The notes under the pieces were generated by a model that was not told the origin of the DNA, made no database searches, and saw only the letters and a program-made list of their open reading frames with translations. From the IMG/VR virus record IMGVR_UViG_3300031963_000507, positions 1-34,763 of that record: a DNA stretch of 34,763 nucleotides. One strand, 5' to 3'. Origin of the DNA: a virus. The translations under genes were made by a program, and so were the position numbers. Positions 1 to 8,585 of this stretch are shown piece by piece; position 1 is the first letter of the stretch, and every line of letters begins with the position of its first letter.

Positions 1-906
1 CCCGAATCCGTAAAGGGCGCGATTGAATCCGCAGCCGGGCAGACGCTTTTTCGCACCGTCTTTAATTCGCAAAGCAAATCAGGCAAATCAGAAGAAGTTT
101 CTTTTGCCTCAGCGTGGGCGGCTCTTAAGAGGGCTGGCTATAAAAAAGATACAGAGTCAAATTTATGGTCTTTGACTCGCAAGGCCGATTCAAGTGGATA
201 CATACCGCCTAAATCTGTGCAGGACAATGCGCAACGTGCTCTGGACGTTCGCGCAGAAAAACCGCAATCGCAAAGAGGCATGACGCTGGTAGGCATTGCG
301 CGTGCCCGCGACCTGTCTAACGGTAAGGCGTTGTCTCTCGATACTGTGCGGCGCATGAAGGCATACTTTGACCGTCACGAAGTTGATAAGAAGGGCGCTA
401 CATGGTCCGAACAAGGCAAGGGCTGGCAGGCTTGGATGGGGTGGGGCGGTGATGAAGGCCGCTCATGGGCTGAAAATATTTTATCAAAATTAGAAAAATC
501 AGATGATGATTCGCATCAAGATTTTTCTGTTAAAGCCGATATCATCAAGGCCAATAACGATCAGCAAATCGTTTATGGGTGGGCTTCCATTGTCGAAAAA
601 GACGGCAAAGAAGTTATAGACACCGAGGGCGATGTAATCGGGATTGATGACTTAGAGGAGGCTGCGCTTTCCTACGTCATGAAATCCCGTGTGGCCTCAA
701 TAAATCACACCGGGGATAAAGTCGGATCCCTTGTTGAGTCAATCGTTTTCACTAAAGAAAAACAGCAATCGCTAGGCATCGACCTAGGAAAAGTAGGCTG
801 GTGGGTTGGTTATAAAATCAGCGATTCCGCCGTTTGGGACCGCGTCAAATCCGGCGAGCTTTCCAGCTTTTCGATAGGCGGCAGCGCCATAAGAACGGAG
901 ATTTAA
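1..906 (+). CDS. ChaB domain / XkdF-like phage protease fusion (5' partial)
   Basis: The reading frame is open from base 1, so the gene begins before the window; the in-frame TTG at 172 is unlikely to be the true start. The first ~55 visible codons (PESVKGAIESA..., ending AWAALKRAGYKK) resemble a ChaB domain. Next comes a segment (IARARDLSNGKALS, YFDRHEVDKKG, WMGWGGDEGRSWAE) common in phage head-morphogenesis proteins. The last ~120 codons (YGWASIVEKDG..VIDTEGDVI, NHTGDKVGSLVES, VGWWVGYKI, SFSIGG) match the XkdF-like putative serine protease pattern of PBSX-type phages, thought to act in prohead maturation. It ends 4 bp before the scaffold-like gene, consistent with one head operon. Family assignment is by motif recognition; the catalytic residues were not identified. 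Confidence 0.8.
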   Translation, partial: PESVKGAIESAAGQTLFRTVFNSQSKSGKSEEVSFASAWAALKRAGYKKDTESNLWSLTRKADSSGYIPPKSVQDNAQRALDVRAEKPQSQRGMTLVGIARARDLSNGKALSLDTVRRMKAYFDRHEVDKKGATWSEQGKGWQAWMGWGGDEGRSWAENILSKLEKSDDDSHQDFSVKADIIKANNDQQIVYGWASIVEKDGKEVIDTEGDVIGIDDLEEAALSYVMKSRVASINHTGDKVGSLVESIVFTKEKQQSLGIDLGKVGWWVGYKISDSAVWDRVKSGELSSFSIGGSAIRTEI

Positions 907-910
907 CCTC

Positions 911-1957
911 ATGGCAAAAAAACCTGTGAAGCGTTTAACAGAGCTTAACTTGCAAGAAGTTTCTCTTTGCGCACAAGGCATGAATAAAAATGCAAAAATC
1001 GCACTTTTTAAATCAGACGGCGAAGCGCAAACCCTTGCTGACGTTGTATCTGAGAGAATTAAAGAAAAATCTTTAGCCGATAGATTTACACAAGTGTGGG
1101 ATTTAACATATGCTTTGCATGAAAGTATTCGCTCAATAGTTGAGGATGATTTGTTAAAAGACAAGCAATCAATGCTTGACGAAACGCTTTCACAGTTTTC
1201 TAGCGCGATTGAGGAAGTGTTGCCCAATCTCGTTACAAATTTAAATAAAAGCGAGGCGCAAATGACTATTGATGAATTGAAAAAATCCCTTGAAACAACT
1301 CAAGCAGAAATTGCCGCTCTCAAAAAAACCAATGAAGAGCTGGCGGCTGATTTGGAAATTTTCAAGGCAATGGGCGCACGCGATAAAGCCTATTACGATA
1401 GCCTTAGCGGTGACATGCAAAAGAAATTTGGCGCAATGTCTGCTGCTGATCGTAAAAAAACTATGGACGCTGCTAATTTTCAAAAGGCCGAGCCTACTCA
1501 GGAAGAGCTTTTAAAGTCCCTGCCTGAGAATCTACGCAAGATGCTAGAGGATAGCCAAAAGCAAGCAGCGGAAGCATTGCAAAAAGCACAAGCCGCCGAT
1601 GATGCCCGCGAGCGCACCGAGTTAATTGCCAAAGCTGAAAAAGAATTCGGCAACGTACCTGGTAAATCTGAGGAAAAAGCCGAGATTCTTAAGCACCTGA
1701 AATCCGCACCTGAATCTGTGCGCAACGGTGTTGAAACCCTCCTTAAGCAATTCCAAGCGCTGGCAACTCGCGGCTTTGTTGAAAAAGGTCACGGTCAAGA
1801 TGTTGACCCGCAATCGCCCAAAGAAAAGCTCAATAAAATGGCTGAGGAAGTTGCCCTTCAAAAGCAAGTTTCTTTCCCTACTGCCTACGATCAGGTGATT
1901 CAAACCGCCGAAGGTCACGCTCTCTACACTCAAATGCGCAGCGGCGCGGCAGCTTAA
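911..1957 (+). CDS. Prohead scaffolding-like protein
   Basis: The 348-residue product is highly charged, with a long predicted coiled coil (about residues 115-150, rich in K, E, L and A). Its N-terminus (EVSLCAQGMNKNAKIALFKSD) resembles the tail end of XkdF-type proteins. The C-terminus (SFPTAYDQVIQTAEGHALY) matches the end of many phage capsid scaffold or minor head proteins. Lying between an XkdF-like protease and the cement and capsid genes, it most likely supports capsid assembly and may be cut by the upstream protease. The start ATG at 911 is 4 bp after the previous stop. The alternative is a structural minor head protein that stays in the virion. Confidence 0.65.
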   Translation: MAKKPVKRLTELNLQEVSLCAQGMNKNAKIALFKSDGEAQTLADVVSERIKEKSLADRFTQVWDLTYALHESIRSIVEDDLLKDKQSMLDETLSQFSSAIEEVLPNLVTNLNKSEAQMTIDELKKSLETTQAEIAALKKTNEELAADLEIFKAMGARDKAYYDSLSGDMQKKFGAMSAADRKKTMDAANFQKAEPTQEELLKSLPENLRKMLEDSQKQAAEALQKAQAADDARERTELIAKAEKEFGNVPGKSEEKAEILKHLKSAPESVRNGVETLLKQFQALATRGFVEKGHGQDVDPQSPKEKLNKMAEEVALQKQVSFPTAYDQVIQTAEGHALYTQMRSGAAA

Positions 1958-1993
1958 TACTAAACGTTTTTTAAAAATCTTAAGGAGTACACC

Positions 1994-2368
1994 ATGGCTT
2001 TCGATAACACCGTACAAACCGTTAACGCAGTATCCGGTGCGGATTATTCCGCCAGTCAATACCTATTCGTAACCATGGCGTCCGATGGCGAGATTGACCC
2101 CGTTGGCACGGCGGGCTTGCCTGCTCTTGGCGTGCTGTATAATGCGCCACAAGCAAAAGGCATTGCTGCTGAAGTGGCAATTTCTGGGATTGTGAAAGTA
2201 AAAGCCGGGGCACCCTTTAACGCTGGCGTCCTGATTATGAGTAGCGCGGCTGGAAAGGCCGTTACAGCAACCTCTGGCAACCGGATTTTAGGCATGGCTG
2301 TAAGCGCTGCGGCTGCAGACAACGACATTGTTAGCATTCTGTTACAGCCCTTTGGCCGCGTTGCTTAA
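1994..2368 (+). CDS. Head decoration (cement) protein, DUF2190-like
   Basis: The 124-residue product is small and rich in Ala, Val and Gly. The order GEIDPVGTAG, LGVLYNAPQAKG, ISGIVKVKAGAPFNAGVLI and GNRILGMAVSAAAADND is typical of DUF2190-like capsid cement proteins, which bind the outer capsid lattice and stabilise it. An AAGGAG ribosome site sits 7-8 bases before the ATG, which fits an abundant product. It lies directly before the major capsid gene, the usual place for this family. Confidence 0.75.
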   Translation: MAFDNTVQTVNAVSGADYSASQYLFVTMASDGEIDPVGTAGLPALGVLYNAPQAKGIAAEVAISGIVKVKAGAPFNAGVLIMSSAAGKAVTATSGNRILGMAVSAAAADNDIVSILLQPFGRVA

Positions 2369-2409
2369 TAATTGTTCAAAAATAGTGGTTTCAACTTAAG
2401 GAGAATAAA

Positions 2410-3408
2410 ATGTCCACACCTACGTTAAGAAGCGTTCACGTTGATTCCGCATTAACGAACATGTCTATTGCTTACATTCAGAAGCAATCAAACTTCATTT
2501 CAACGCAAGTTTTCCCGCTGGTTGAAGTTGATTTCGCTTCGGATGTTTATTACACATTTGACCAAGGCGACTTTAACCGTGACGAGGCTCGCCTGCGTGC
2601 GCCTGGGACTGAGTCTGTTGGCGGTGGCTTTAAAATTACTAACCAGACATATAATTGCTCTGTTACAGCTTTCCACCACGATATTGATCGGCAGAAGCTG
2701 AAAAATGCCGACCGGGTTATTAACTTAGAGCGCACTGCTGTGCAATTCGTAACCAACAAGCTGCTTATGCGCCGCGAGTTGGATTGGGTTGACAAATATT
2801 TCAAAGCGGGTGTTTGGACTGCTGGTGATATCGCCGGGGTTGCATCGGCACCTAGCACAAACCAAGTGCTGCAATGGAATGATGCAAACTCAGACCCAAT
2901 TCTAAACGTTTCGACTGGTAAATCAGCTATCCTGCAGCGGACTGGTTTTGAGCCAAACGTTCTTGTTCTTGGTTTTGAAGTTTACGAGCAACTGCGCAAT
3001 CACCCCGATATTATTGAGCGTGTGAAGTACGTTCAGAATATTGGCGCAAACCAAGCTGTGAAGGTTAATAACCAAGCTCTGGCCGATCTGTTTGACGTTG
3101 AGCGCGTGCTGGTTTCTAAAGCAATTTTGAACACGGCACAAGAAGGTCAAACCGATGTACAAAGCTTTATTGCTGGTAAGCGTGCCTTGCTCGCATATGC
3201 CGCACCAGAGGCAGCCTTAGAAATGCCATCAGCTGGCTACACTTTCAGCTGGCAGCGTTATATTGAAAGCCGCGATCCAAATGGCATTGGCTTTGATCAA
3301 TTTGAAATGAAGCATTTGAAGGCACAGCGTGTTGAAGGCGAAATGGCAATTGATCAACGTTTGATTTCTGGCACATTAGGTTATTTCTGGAACAACATTG
3401 TTGCTTAA
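2410..3408 (+). CDS. Major capsid protein
   Basis: The 332-residue product is probably an HK97-fold capsid subunit. Recognisable features are the N-terminal STPTLRSVHVDSALTNMSIAY and FISTQVFPLVEV, the E-loop-like GDFNRDEARLRAPGTESVGGG, and the central VLVLGFEVYEQLRNHPDIIERVKY. It ends in a strand-rich segment (FSWQRYIESRDPNGIGFDQFEMKHLKAQRVEGEMAIDQRL, quoted only as landmarks) usual for this capsid subfamily. AAGGAG lies 8 bases before the ATG. Its size and place after a cement gene support the call. No separate N-terminal delta domain is seen, consistent with a separate scaffold gene upstream. Confidence 0.85.
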   Translation: MSTPTLRSVHVDSALTNMSIAYIQKQSNFISTQVFPLVEVDFASDVYYTFDQGDFNRDEARLRAPGTESVGGGFKITNQTYNCSVTAFHHDIDRQKLKNADRVINLERTAVQFVTNKLLMRRELDWVDKYFKAGVWTAGDIAGVASAPSTNQVLQWNDANSDPILNVSTGKSAILQRTGFEPNVLVLGFEVYEQLRNHPDIIERVKYVQNIGANQAVKVNNQALADLFDVERVLVSKAILNTAQEGQTDVQSFIAGKRALLAYAAPEAALEMPSAGYTFSWQRYIESRDPNGIGFDQFEMKHLKAQRVEGEMAIDQRLISGTLGYFWNNIVA

Positions 3409-3422
3409 TTGGAATTAAAAAA

Positions 3423-3890
3423 ATGAAAACCCGCAAGCCGCAACGGTTCGACTTATCGAGGGATTTAGTGGTGGTAAAGCCATTTAAATTTAACGGCAAG
3501 CCTATGAATGCGGGTTTTCAATTCCACTTTAAGGACGCACAGTTTTCACTAACCCCGGCAAAAGCACGCGCAATGTTTGAGGCTGGCTTATTGCGGCATC
3601 CAGACGAGCTTACGGTGGCGGCTTTACCTAGCCCCTACATCGTAAAAATTCCTAGCACTGGCGAAGAGTTTAACTTGTTTGATATGCCCTTTAAAAAGCT
3701 ATCCGCTCTCATTCAAGAGCTTGGCTTTAAGCGCAGCAACAACCGGGAATCGCTGCAAAAACAGGTATGTGAGCATTACAGCTTGCCGTACCCGCCAGCG
3801 AAACAAGAGCTAGAAGAAGACGCCGAAGAAGATTCTGAATCATTAGAAGATGCAGCAAAGGCCGTAGAAAAAGACGCCGTTGCTGTTTAG
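3423..3890 (+). CDS. Hypothetical head-associated protein with acidic tail
   Basis: The 155-residue product is not assigned to a named family. Residues 1-55 (VVVKPFKFNGKPMNAGFQF...ARAMFEAGLLRH) look like the small beta domain seen in many phage head-region proteins. Residues ~85-120 (FKKLSALIQELGFKRSNNRE, LQKQVCEHY) resemble a SAP/HeH-type helix-extended motif, which can bind nucleic acid. The last 30 residues are strongly acidic. It starts 14 bp after the capsid stop with only a weak GGAA ribosome site. A virion or assembly role is inferred from position. Confidence 0.5.
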   Translation: MKTRKPQRFDLSRDLVVVKPFKFNGKPMNAGFQFHFKDAQFSLTPAKARAMFEAGLLRHPDELTVAALPSPYIVKIPSTGEEFNLFDMPFKKLSALIQELGFKRSNNRESLQKQVCEHYSLPYPPAKQELEEDAEEDSESLEDAAKAVEKDAVAV

Positions 3891-3908
3891 TTACAAAGGA
3901 TTAAACGC

Positions 3909-6038
3909 ATGGCAACGACTAAATATTTTTCCGGCCAGTTATCACCTTTTGGCGGCGATTCAGGAACAGGTGGCTTTCAAGGTGTAGTGCCAGCCCCTTT
4001 GCCCGGCGATGCAACCTTGCGTAATGAATACCTTCATGCAAGTGGTGTCTGGAAGTCTTTAAGCAACGCTGATTGCCTTTATATAAATGGCCTTGGTGAT
4101 AGCATCACAGCATCGTCTGTGATGTCTACTGTTTACCCTAGCACGATTAAACAATGGACTCAAAGTGAAGTTGTCCCCGCTCGTTCCTTGCGGCAGAATG
4201 GCGGCTATTTCTTTTACACCGCATCGGGCGGAACTACTGCTAGTTCTGGATCAGGCCCTACCCGTACAAACATAGCGTCAACAGATGGAACTGTTACTTG
4301 GATAAATCAGCAAGTTACAACCCAAACGCAAAACCATTCTTATCTTTATTACACTGAAATATTAAGCAATGGCCGCTTAATTTGGGATACGTCAACGGGA
4401 TATAACGGCGCACCAGGCGGGGCAGTCAAAGCAATTGTTGTGAACGGCGGCTCTAATTACAGCGCCCCTACGCTGGTTAATACCGATGGGATTGAAGCAA
4501 CCTTTACGCTTTCAAATGGCGTTATCACTGCAATCAACATTCTGTCGCCTGGCAACGTAAACAACGTAGGTGTTTTCCCGACCATTAGCGATCCTACTGG
4601 TAGCGGCGCGGTGATTAGTTGGGTCTTTTATCCTAGCGGAACCTTTGGCGTTTCAGGAAGCACAACGGCTGGAATGGTTGCCCGCTTGCCGGATGTTATC
4701 GCAAGTAAAAATGATATCATTGTGGTTTATGGCGGCACAAACGACTTAACGCAAGACGTACCAGCGGCAACAATCTTTGCTAACTTGCGCACCTGTTATG
4801 AGCGTTTAATAGATGCTGGCAAAAAAGTTATTGCCGTTCCTATTTCGCCTAGGTCTGGACTAACTACGGCGCGTCAACGCACAATGAATCGCGTTAATAC
4901 GCTTATTGTAGATTATTGTGCGCGAAAAAGTTACATCAACCCATTAGGCTATAGAGATATTGCTCTTGCCGATCCCCGCGTTTACTTGACGGATGGAACA
5001 TCGGATAACGTACCGATTGGCGGTGCGTCAAACGTTGTAGGGGCGATGACGTATGACGGCCTGCATCTTTCCGCACGCGGCGCTTTCTATCAAGCTATGA
5101 CAATTATTGCGGCTGCGGAACGTTGGATTGCAAGACCTCAGACAGCGGGAATGCGAGCGGCAACTCAATTTGACGCTTATGCAGCAAGCGACAATCCGAC
5201 CGGGAATCTATTAGAAGCATATCCTTGGACAGCAAACACGGCTGTCGCTGTTGGTGACTTGGCGCGGAACGATTCGCCCGCCCGGGTTTACTATTGCACA
5301 TCGCCCGGAACAACTGCTAGCAGCGGCGGACCAACAGGAACGGGAAGCAGCATAACCGATGGAACTGTAACGTGGGCTTTCGCACACTTAGCAGGCATGT
5401 CTGTTTTCAATAGCGGCACAGGTTCCGCGCCATCAGCGGCGGCTGGTGTTACCATCACGGGTAACTTAGCGGGCGGCTATTTCATGCAGCGTAACAGCGG
5501 CACAGCAGCTGGAACTTTAACGGCGGCGATTGAGTCACCGTGGAGCAACGGTCAAGTTGGCGCACGGCAATCATTGGCATTCTCTTTAGGCTCTGGAACT
5601 TCAACGGATTTGTGGCTGTTGCAATTTGGCAGCTATGTCTATCAGCGTTATGGTTTATTGCCTGCTGATTTAGCAAACACACTTGTTGAGTTTGAGGTAG
5701 AATTAGAGGTTTCAAACCTTGCAAACTGCAATGGCATTTACCTACAATTGTATTCGGATTACGCATCAAGCCCACCTAACGATTTCATTGTAGCGCAAGC
5801 AGGAGCGCTTGGTGGCGGTTCTGGTCTTAATGCAACCTTGCCGAATAGCTCTGGTGAGATGCTTAGCTATCCTAATAATGGTCTCATGACTATTCGTACA
5901 AAACCAGTGCGGTTGCCACTTGATTTGTCAACTTTATCAACATGGCTATTCTTTAGTTTTAACGCCAGCGGCGGCGCTAACAGCGCAACGGGTACGTTTA
6001 AAATAAATCGTTTTGCCTTTAGAAAGGTCTTATTATGA
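3909..6038 (+). CDS. Virion SGNH-fold hydrolase with inserted modules
   Basis: The 709-residue product carries all SGNH/GDSL landmarks: GDSIT (Ser65), YGGTND (Asn278) and YDGLHLS (Asp383, His386). Such enzymes remove ester groups, often acetyl groups from polysaccharide, so this may trim capsule or O-antigen on the host surface. The gap of ~210 residues between blocks I and III is much longer than usual. It holds a GTTASSG..DGTVTW module (~106-131) and a GGSNYSAPT-type beta module (~170-240). A second GTTASSG..DGTVTW copy sits at ~467-489, and the C-terminal ~200 residues look like a beta-rich binding domain. AAAGGA precedes the ATG. The location directly after head genes is unusual for a receptor-degrading enzyme. 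Confidence 0.8.
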   Translation: MATTKYFSGQLSPFGGDSGTGGFQGVVPAPLPGDATLRNEYLHASGVWKSLSNADCLYINGLGDSITASSVMSTVYPSTIKQWTQSEVVPARSLRQNGGYFFYTASGGTTASSGSGPTRTNIASTDGTVTWINQQVTTQTQNHSYLYYTEILSNGRLIWDTSTGYNGAPGGAVKAIVVNGGSNYSAPTLVNTDGIEATFTLSNGVITAINILSPGNVNNVGVFPTISDPTGSGAVISWVFYPSGTFGVSGSTTAGMVARLPDVIASKNDIIVVYGGTNDLTQDVPAATIFANLRTCYERLIDAGKKVIAVPISPRSGLTTARQRTMNRVNTLIVDYCARKSYINPLGYRDIALADPRVYLTDGTSDNVPIGGASNVVGAMTYDGLHLSARGAFYQAMTIIAAAERWIARPQTAGMRAATQFDAYAASDNPTGNLLEAYPWTANTAVAVGDLARNDSPARVYYCTSPGTTASSGGPTGTGSSITDGTVTWAFAHLAGMSVFNSGTGSAPSAAAGVTITGNLAGGYFMQRNSGTAAGTLTAAIESPWSNGQVGARQSLAFSLGSGTSTDLWLLQFGSYVYQRYGLLPADLANTLVEFEVELEVSNLANCNGIYLQLYSDYASSPPNDFIVAQAGALGGGSGLNATLPNSSGEMLSYPNNGLMTIRTKPVRLPLDLSTLSTWLFFSFNASGGANSATGTFKINRFAFRKVLL

Positions 6039-6328
6039 TCGGCGTTTATAAATTCGCAGCTGTAAAAGAAAAGATTCAAGATCTGATTGCTCAGGGTCTT
6101 TATGATGACAACATCAATCGTGATTTTTACGATTTCTTAAAGCTCAATAAAACTGTGAAGCTAAAAGATAAAGAAGCAGAATTCGTAAGCCCTGCCTCTG
6201 CTGAATCTTTAAAGGATGCCTTTGAGCAATACATAGCTGATTTTGAAGCCGCAGGCGGCGACAAAGAAGCTCGCCTTTTAGAAATTGAAGCGGGCTTTGT
6301 TGAAATATTAAACGCTCGCTTAGGATAA
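6035..6328 (+). CDS. Hypothetical small helical protein
   Basis: The 97-residue product is acidic and mostly helical (AVKEKIQDLIAQGLYDD, SAESLKDAFEQYIADFEA). No family was recognised. Its start overlaps the stop of the SGNH gene in an ATGA, indicating coupled translation and a role in the same virion module, perhaps as a chaperone or small structural part. AAAGG lies upstream of the ATG. Confidence 0.55.
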   Translation: MIGVYKFAAVKEKIQDLIAQGLYDDNINRDFYDFLKLNKTVKLKDKEAEFVSPASAESLKDAFEQYIADFEAAGGDKEARLLEIEAGFVEILNARLG

Positions 6329-6334
6329 AAAATT

Positions 6335-6760
6335 ATGGCTGCTTTTAACAAGTTTAATGCCTTTGTAGAGGATTTAGCGGAAAGGGTGCACAACCTAGGC
6401 GCTGATACTCTAAAGGTTATGCTTACGAATACCGTGCCGCTTGCGACGAATTCTATTCGCGCCAACCTGACGGAAATAAGCGCGGGCAACGGTTACACGG
6501 CTGGAGGAAACAGTTGCACGATATCATCAAGCGGACAAACTGCTGGTGTTTACAAGTTAGTCCTGGCCGATACAATTTTTACGGCAAGCGGCGGCAGCAT
6601 CGGACCATTCCGTTACGCGGTGCTTTACAACGATACACCGACCTCACCAGCCGACCCGCTCATTGGCTGGTATGATTACGGCGCGGCTGTAACTTTGCTT
6701 GACGGCGAAACGTTAACTATTGATTTTGACGCCACAAACGGCGTTTTAACGGTCACATGA
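6335..6760 (+). CDS. Phage virion structural protein
   Basis: The 141-residue product begins with a helix (FNKFNAFVEDLAERVHNLGADTLKVMLTN) and continues as beta structure (NLTEISAGNGYTAGG, SIGPFRYAVLYNDTP, DPLIGWYDYG, TLTIDFDATNGVLTVT). This pattern is common in small proteins encoded next to phage head and fibre genes. It is not an enzyme by any visible motif. It probably forms part of a head- or tail-attached fibre, inferred from neighbours and the typical pattern. Confidence 0.6.
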   Translation: MAAFNKFNAFVEDLAERVHNLGADTLKVMLTNTVPLATNSIRANLTEISAGNGYTAGGNSCTISSSGQTAGVYKLVLADTIFTASGGSIGPFRYAVLYNDTPTSPADPLIGWYDYGAAVTLLDGETLTIDFDATNGVLTVT

Positions 6761-6761
6761 T

Positions 6762-7163
6762 ATGTCAAATGACATCACCCTTCCAGGCACGGGCGCGGTA
6801 GTTAATACCCGCCAGCAATCTGATCTATCACATAATCAGGTTGTTGAAGTTGACGGCGAGTTATTAACAACCCTGCAAAGTTTAACCCTGGCATTGAATA
6901 ATATCTCGAAATCAATTGGCCTTATGATGCCGGATGCTTCAGGCCGGATGCGCGTTTCTTTAGATGCGGCAACAAACACAGGCAGCATAGGCAACATTGG
7001 CACGGTGACTACTGTTACTGGGGTCACTACAGTGACAAACGTGACAGCGGTTGCAAGTTTGACAAACCAGATTTCAATCGGCAGCTTTAACGCAAACGAT
7101 CAAGTTCCCGCACTCATGAATACAGCGGTCCGCCTCAATAGACAACTTATCACAGTGAGCTAA
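6762..7163 (+). CDS. Virion structural protein with VTTVTG repeats
   Basis: The 133-residue product follows the previous gene by 1 bp. A central stretch (~85-105) is an imperfect repeat of T-V-T-T-V-T-G/N units flanked by GSIGNIG, a thin beta segment found in small phage fibre-associated proteins. The C-terminus (QVPALMNTAVRLNRQLITVS) is helical. No catalytic motif is seen. A fibre or connector role is inferred from its position between the SGNH and kelch genes. Confidence 0.55.
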   Translation: MSNDITLPGTGAVVNTRQQSDLSHNQVVEVDGELLTTLQSLTLALNNISKSIGLMMPDASGRMRVSLDAATNTGSIGNIGTVTTVTGVTTVTNVTAVASLTNQISIGSFNANDQVPALMNTAVRLNRQLITVS

Positions 7164-7166
7164 CCC

Positions 7167-8585
7167 ATGCCGACAACCGTAAATTTACGCAAAATTCTTG
7201 ACAGAAAACAGTTTGAGTTTGCAACGCCTGCTCCAGTAGCTACTGCTGCTGGTATGTGTATTTGTTCAAGCCGCCACTATAGGCAGCAGCAGTTATATTT
7301 AACCAGCAACACTGTTGCTTATATTTTTAACCCATTAGAAGATGGATTTACTCAGATACCATCCCCGGCTCTTGCTGGAACTTTTGGAGCAGGAGCGGCG
7401 GCTGTTTCTTCGGCAGTCGGTCCGTCCGGCACGGCAACAGGTGGCTCAACAACAACGGTTGCAACTGGCTTAAACTTACAGCGGGATTTACGCGGCTATT
7501 CAATCCACATTACGGGCGGTCCCGGCGCTGGTGACGTGCGAACGATTGCTAGCAATACATTAGGGGCAACTGCTACAATCACTGTTACCAGTGCTTTTAG
7601 CGCCACAATAACTTCCTCCTCTACATATCGCCTATTGACGCCGCGTTGGTACGTTGTTGGCGCTGGTACGCTTGCCTCAGGCTCATTTAAACATTACGAC
7701 CTAGCAACAAACACATGGACAACCTTAGTAAACACGGGATTGCCTGCAACGATTGGTACGGATAGCAAGTTGGTTTCAACGCCTAGCTGGATTCTGACGG
7801 GCTTTAACTCTTTTGCAACAGGAACCGCAACGGCTGGAGCTGGAACAACTTTAACAAACAGCGGCAAGGCATGGACAACAAACCAGTGGGCAAACTATCA
7901 AGTGCGCATCACCGCTGGTACTGGCTTAGGTCAAATAAGAACGATTGCAAGCAACACAGGAACGGTTTTAACTGTTTCAGCGGCTTGGACTACAAACCCA
8001 GATGCAACGTCTGAATACTCCATTGAGGGTAACGACGATTTTATTTATTATATGGGTAACAACGCTGTTACTCTTTATCGTTACAGCATTAGTGCCAACA
8101 CTTGGACAACTTTATCGCCGGGGGCAGCACGAGCGGCAGCGCCGGGCGCGGGTATGTCTGGCCATTGGGTTTATGCGGCAACGGATGCGGCTTGGACGGC
8201 GGAGAACGCAATCCTTAACGGCAGGCGTATTTACTCTTTCCGGGGCGGCGGCAGTGCTGTTTTAGATTATTACGATATCGCAGCCAACACATGGGTTAGC
8301 GGCGTGCCGTATAGTCCCTTAACGGAAACGTTCACCACTGGGACTAAGTACGTTTATTATAAAGACTTTCTTTATATAACAAAAGAAAACACCGGGCGTT
8401 GGTTTAAATTCAATATCGTGACTGGTGAAATGGATGGATGGGGGACAATGCTTTACCCGCAAGGAACGGCTGTTGTCGGTGATACTGCTTTTGATGTCAC
8501 CTATGTCGACGGTGCAACAGAGGTTGAATTTATTTATATGCTGCTCAACACTTCAAGTGTGATGTTGCGGCAATTTGACATATGA
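7167..8585 (+). CDS. Kelch-like beta-propeller virion protein
   Basis: The 472-residue product has repeated kelch-type signatures: YDLATNTWTTL (~178), YSISANTWTTL (~306), YDIAANTWVSG (~369) and a variant FNIVTGEMDGW (~415). These point to a beta-propeller that could bind a host glycan or another virion protein. Two copies of another module (ITGGPGAGDVRTIASNT at ~115-131 and ITAGTGLGQIRTIASNT at ~248-264, each with a following AF/AWxxxxxSxY segment) appear inserted between propeller blades. The start is 3 bp after the previous stop, and the end overlaps the next gene by ATGA. A capsid or fibre role is inferred. Confidence 0.65.
   Translation: MPTTVNLRKILDRKQFEFATPAPVATAAGMCICSSRHYRQQQLYLTSNTVAYIFNPLEDGFTQIPSPALAGTFGAGAAAVSSAVGPSGTATGGSTTTVATGLNLQRDLRGYSIHITGGPGAGDVRTIASNTLGATATITVTSAFSATITSSSTYRLLTPRWYVVGAGTLASGSFKHYDLATNTWTTLVNTGLPATIGTDSKLVSTPSWILTGFNSFATGTATAGAGTTLTNSGKAWTTNQWANYQVRITAGTGLGQIRTIASNTGTVLTVSAAWTTNPDATSEYSIEGNDDFIYYMGNNAVTLYRYSISANTWTTLSPGAARAAAPGAGMSGHWVYAATDAAWTAENAILNGRRIYSFRGGGSAVLDYYDIAANTWVSGVPYSPLTETFTTGTKYVYYKDFLYITKENTGRWFKFNIVTGEMDGWGTMLYPQGTAVVGDTAFDVTYVDGATEVEFIYMLLNTSSVMLRQFDI

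Noticed and set aside
6836-7027. Minus-strand open frame in the VTTVTG-repeat gene
   Set aside because: It is a product of the repetitive T/V codons, opposite a coupled + gene, without ribosome site or family pattern.
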